A stretch of 64,000 nucleotides of DNA from Amphimedon queenslandica. Taxonomy: Eukaryota > Porifera > Demospongiae > Haplosclerida > Niphatidae. Below are positions 58,634 to 64,000 of the stretch, one piece after another. The notes beneath the pieces are model-generated. The model was not told the DNA's origin and did no database searches. It saw nothing but the letters and a program-made list of their open reading frames with translations. The translations under genes and the position numbers were made by a program. Numbering within the stretch: the first letter of the stretch is position 1; each line of letters starts with the position of its first letter. The stretch lies in assembly GCF_000090795.2 (NCBI RefSeq), contig NW_003546329.1, positions 171,072-235,071 of the forward strand, read 5' to 3'.

Positions 58634-59364
58634 TTTGTGTGGTCATTAATTACTATAATTTTAAGCAGGCTGACTATAGTTTTGATAGAAATAAAGCAAA
58701 TGCTATATTAGTGTGTCTAAATTTCATTTAACTTTTAATTCATGGTATACATGTGAATGACGTAATGCACTTCTTAGTAAAATATGATTATGCTTGACTC
58801 GTCTCAATTCTCAAGACAGTTATTGTAATTTTAGTGTCAGCGTACGTTAGCAGATTCTCTGGCTATAATAGTGTGTCTAAATTTCATTTAAATTTCAATT
58901 CATGGGATACATGTGAATGACGTAATGGACTTCTTAGTAAAATATGATTATGCTTGACTCTTCTCAATTCTCAAGACAGTTATTGTAATTTTAGTGTCAG
59001 CGTACATTAGCAGATTCTCTGGCTATAATAGTGTGTCTAAATTTCATTTAAATTTCAATTCATGGGATACATGTGAATGACGTAATGCACTTCTTAGTAA
59101 AATATGATTATGCTTGACTTTTCTCAATTCTCAAGACAGTTATTGTAATTTTAGTGTCAACATACATCAGCAGATTCTTAATCTCCTTGGATGAACTGGT
59201 TTATCGAGTTTTTACCTGTTTGTCGAGTTTTTACTGGTTTATCCAGTTTAACTGGCCTTGAACTGCTATACATGCAACTGCTTGTATATATTTATACATT
59301 AGCTGCACACAAAGTATAGTGCATCAAAAATTAGGAGCTGCCGTGGAGACTATAGCTAATTAAA
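58634..59364. other. Intergenic region with 160-bp tandem repeats
   Basis: Between the second MetRS and MAT. It contains three 160-bp repeats (58701-59180), then a short run of TTTATCGAGTTTTTAC-like repeats (59200-59250), then the MAT 5' UTR. Confidence 0.7.
58701..59180. repeat. Three tandem copies of a 160-bp unit
   Basis: Units start at 58701, 58861 and 59021 (GCTATAATAGTGTGTCTAAA), with only a handful of differences. The third copy is more diverged at its end. No reading frame runs through them. Confidence 0.95.
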
Positions 59365-62094
59365 ATGGACAAGGCTAATGATCATTTTATATTTACATCT
59401 GAAAGTGTTGGTGAAGGTCACCCAGGTAATATAGCTCTGTGCATGAATTATTAAGACATCTTTTTATATTAGACAAGATGTGTGACCAAATATCTGATGC
59501 TATTTTGGATGCTTGTCTGAAGCAAGATCCATTGAGCAAAGTTGCTTGCGGTATGCATCATTGTTTTATTAAATAGCTTTGTAATTAATGACTACCGGTA
59601 TATACAGAAACTGCCACAAAGACTGGAATGATTCTTGTTTTTGGAGAAATAACTACAAAGGCTGTTTTAGACTACCAAACCATCATTCGGGATACAATCA
59701 AAAAGATTGGTTACAATGACTCAAATATAGGTAAAGTAAACGTGTGCAATCTTTATATCCAAATGCACAGACTACTATGCCATAACAAAACTTGTACATT
59801 TAACTATGCAGGATTTGATTATAAAACTTGCAATGTTCTTGTTGCTATTGAGCAGCAAAGTCCAGATATTGCTCAAGGTGTGCATGAAGGTCGAAAAGAC
59901 GAAGACGTTGGTGCTGGAGATCAGGTATATATGTGCTTGCATACAGTGCCTATATGCTGCATAAGTTAGCTCAATTTAAGCATAGATATACAAATATTTG
60001 TATATCTATGATTTAAGTGAATATGTAACCCAGCTACTGTGTAGCTAGATGAATATGCTTTTTTTATTGGCAAACTTGTCAGTGGCCACATCGGTGCCAT
60101 TGACCATGTTCATAATGGTTGAAAAATGGTAGGCTCTATTTTTGGTAAACTTTAGGTCTCGTGGCAGGATTGCAACAGCAGTTGGGGTAAGAAAAATAAT
60201 GCGAAAAGTCATGGCGAAGTGCGCCGCAATATGACCACGCCCTCTTGCGTGTTTTGGCCAATTGGGCGTATTCAAATCTGTAAAGCACTATCCAATTTGT
60301 AAGTGTAAAGTACTAGTACTAGTCCTAGTCCTCTTGGAAGGCTTATTGACAAAAAATAGGATCTCTTGCTAGCCATAATAATTTTTTATGATTGAAAATG
60401 ATGTTATTATTTTTGGTTGGGCATTGCTGCTCATGCACTGATGCTTAAATTATTTGATGCAGTATAACTCATAAGAAGTCATGTTTATTTTCAAAAATAC
60501 TACTTTATGCTCTCAAATATGCTTCAAAACAAACCAAAAACATCCATTATTATAGCAAGAATTAATAATAACTTGAATGCATTAATGTATGGTCTAAAGG
60601 TGCAGCCGAAGTGAAAACTCAAAAAATTTTGTTGATCTTGAATGGTTTTAAAACTTCAAAAATGCTGCAGCTAAAAAATTTAGGCATTATGCAATGATTT
60701 CTGTAACCATTAAATTTAGGATATTTTGTCTTTTATGCCACTAGTAACTTGTTTTTTAGGTATTTCCCAACTAGATCTAATTTTTGTATTCTCAATTTTA
60801 TGCCTGCATTACCTGCACTTTCCTACCACCGAGTCCATCATAGTATATATGATAATGCGCAACCCTACCGCCACCTATATGGTCTAAATTTCCCAAAGCT
60901 TTATTGATTTTTTCAGGTTTTCAAAACTTTTCATATAATGTTTACCCATCAATAGGGAATGATGGTTGGATATGCCACAGATGAAACACCTGAACACATG
61001 CCAGTGACTGTTGTTTGGTCCCATAACTTAAACAAGTTAGTACAAACAGGCTATAATGTACAAAAGTTATAATCTATTTAAAGAAAACTAGCTGAATGTA
61101 GGAGGAATCGGACTTTGCCCTGGATTAGGCCAGATTCTAAGGCTCAGGTGCACATTGGCTTTTTTCATTATTGTTTGCTATAGTCATTACATAATATATA
61201 TATATTTAGGTGACAGTTGAATATGTCATAAAGGATGGTGCTTGTGTACCTCTTAGAGTGCATACAATTGTTATCAGTGTCCAACACTCAGAAGATGTTA
61301 CTAATGAAGAGATGAGAAAAGACCTGAAAGATGTTGTTGTCAAAGTATAAGTCATATAGAGTAAGTTCTCATTTATTATATGTGCATATAGAGTGTCATA
61401 CCTGAAAAATACCTGGATGACAATACTATATATCATTTGCAAAGCTCTGGAGCTTTTGTCATTGGTGGTCCACAAGTAAATTTTTGCCTACTTTACTATG
61501 TAACTTATATTTGTAATAGGGAGATGCTGGTTTGACTGGCCGAAAGATTATTGTTGATACATATGGAGGATGGGGTGGTCATGGAGGTCAATATACCATT
61601 CACAAGCTTTTCATAGTTTTCACAAAAATTATAGGTGGTGCTTTCTCCGGAAAAGACCCTACAAAGGTTGATCGTTCAGGTGCTTATGCTGCTCGTTGGG
61701 TTGCTAAGTCTATTGTAGCATCAGATTTAGCTAAAAGGGTCATTGTTCAAGTATAATAATGTCATGACAATATGTAACTGATTCTATTGCATATCATTAT
61801 CTAGGTCTCATATGCTATAGGGGTTAGTAGACCTCTATCAATTTTTGTGGATACATATGGAACTGGTGTCAAAAGTAACCAAGAAATTCTTGAAATAATA
61901 AACAAAAACTTTGATCTTCGACCAGGAGCGATCATAAAGTCAGAAAAACTTATATTTGTGTGCTAGATCAGTTAAATATTTTTTTATTTAGGGAACTTGA
62001 CTTATTAAGCCCAATTTATCAGCAAACAGCAGCCTATGGTCATTTTGGTCGTGAAGAATTTCCGTGGGAAAAGCCAAAAAAGCTCACTTTTTAA
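59365..62094 (+). CDS. S-adenosylmethionine synthase
   Basis: About 10 exons from [20 protein letters not shown] to EKPKKLTF. The three conserved MAT parts are intact: the [13 protein letters not shown] nucleotide/metal motif (split by the first intron), [58 protein letters not shown] and AAYGHFGRE. The enzyme makes S-adenosylmethionine from methionine and ATP. The sequence follows human MAT2A closely but uses [10 protein letters not shown] where that enzyme has GLMFGYATDE. Intron 4 is long (about 59925-60956) and non-coding. It sits between the two MetRS-like copies, which compete for the same substrate. Confidence 0.94.
59981..60010. repeat. Perfect 30-bp palindrome
   Basis: CATAGATATACAAATATTTG followed by TATATCTATG reads the same on both strands. 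It lies in the long MAT intron. Confidence 0.9.
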
Positions 62095-63031
62095 AATTTG
62101 CATAATGTGCAGTGTGCCTGCATCAGTGTACATGCATAACTTTTTTGCTAGCTAGAACTTGCTGACTTAGTAGATATACTATAGTGTATTATATATTTTG
62201 TATGTAGATGATTTTATTAATCATTTGATTTTATTATTATGGTATAGTGAAATCATTATGCATAGTCAAATGAGTCAATAAGTTGGAATCTGAATCAGGA
62301 TGGATGCTATTCACGATCCGGACTGATTTTACATAAAAGGAAAGTAATAAATAATAATGATACTAAAGACTGCATGATTACTAAAATTAATATTAATATA
62401 ACGTGACAATTAATGCTATATCCGTAAATCCAGTAGAATCCAAGGGTTCGCAGACCACATCTCATGATCCCTGATCACAAGCACATGGTCTAAATAATGG
62501 AGGAAAGATTGTGGGCAAGGCATCTAGAGACAGGAATGGATCATCATCATAGATAATTGAGTAAATGAAATTGACTTTAATTTAATTTGCTTTTACTTTA
62601 AATTTCATTTTAAATGAAATTTAAAGTAAAAGCAAATTACTGACTAATGGAGTAATGGCTTGGCTGTGACCAGTTTCTTGGCTGTGACTAATGTGCACGC
62701 GTAGTACAGATAAACTGCCCACATAACTAATTGGATCCATCAGAGTAAAGCCATTACTCCATTAGTCAGTAGTCACAGGCTCACAGCCAGTGTGCTGACT
62801 TCTGTGAGCGCACATGGGTCGTGGGCCGGGCCGTAGATACGCCTGATTAGGGCGTGGGCGGCTAGGCATGCAGCAGAGCAGCTAGCTTGCAGATTATGCT
62901 ACTCCTCCATCCATCTAGCAGGCGTGGGTGGGTTAAACCTGTTCCACAAACTGGTCACTTTGCTGAACTGCTATATGCAGCACTGCGCTCCGTCACTTTG
63001 TCGCGTCGCAAAACGAGAGTTGTTTCTTAGC
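62095..63031. other. Duplication-junction intergenic region
   Basis: Holds the MAT 3' UTR, two inverted repeats (62583-62639 and 62638-62771), direct repeats of TTGGCTGTGAC, the left edge of the segment duplicated from 55561 (from 62795), and the copied promoter of the third MetRS. Confidence 0.75.
62583..62771. repeat. Two consecutive inverted repeats
   Basis: A perfect palindrome with 28-bp arms around 62611 (arms 62583-62610 and 62612-62639) is followed at once by 24-bp arms (62638-62661 and 62748-62771; left arm contains GACTAATGGAGTAATGGCTT) around an 86-bp loop. Confidence 0.92.

Positions 63032-64000
<969 letters not shown>

Overview
The window is intron-rich, AT-rich animal DNA. Spliced genes use GT-AG introns, many of only 44-60 bp, and the families are metazoan (vault PARP, CHMP1B, SLC25A39/40, cytosolic MetRS, MAT). 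Compact spacing, very short introns and large tandem membrane-protein families suggest a demosponge such as Amphimedon; this is an inference. No search or gene-model prediction was run; exons were read by eye.

Layout. 182-1010 (+): 3' end of an unrecognised gene. 1261-5529 (+): large secreted/beta-helix-like plus multi-pass membrane protein. 5826-12336 (-): Cys-motif, proline-rich, WH2-like, ankyrin, BTB protein. 12552-27750 (-): a 15 kb vault PARP (PARP4) gene. Between its conserved VWA domain and its conserved vault-binding tail it carries an actin N-terminal fragment, RNA-polymerase-II-CTD-like heptads, formin-like polyproline, and a WASP-like WH2-central-acidic module. One of its introns holds an opposite-strand gene (19858-21500) for a trypsin-like pseudoprotease. 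28126-28946 (+): small PH protein. 29339-30948 (-): CHMP1B-like ESCRT-III. 31172-32179 (+): SLC25A39/40 carrier, no introns. 32440-38393 (-): cytosolic MetRS. 38519-50785 (+): nine tandem genes resembling the cation-dependent mannose-6-phosphate receptor (CD-MPR). 51145-53048 (-): KH plus CHORD-like zinc protein. 53215-54954 (+): 106-residue unknown. 54995-55620 (-): mitochondrial ribosomal protein bL17m. 55769-58633 (+): a second, shorter MetRS. 59365-62094 (+): S-adenosylmethionine synthase. 63032-64000 (+): a third MetRS copy, frameshifted, running off the window.

Themes. (1) The vault PARP looks as if it could both bind vaults and promote actin assembly; the neighbouring gene on the same strand also pairs polyproline with a WH2-like motif. 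(2) The CD-MPR-like array keeps receptor-like features in every member, and every member ends in a recognisable adaptor-sorting motif; fossil exons between the last copies record how the array grew. (3) Methionine metabolism is clustered: two MetRS-like copies flank MAT, and the canonical MetRS lies about 17 kb away. (4) Genes are tightly packed, with five head-to-head pairs. Dispersed repeats include a roughly 185-bp family at six loci and a palindromic MITE at two.
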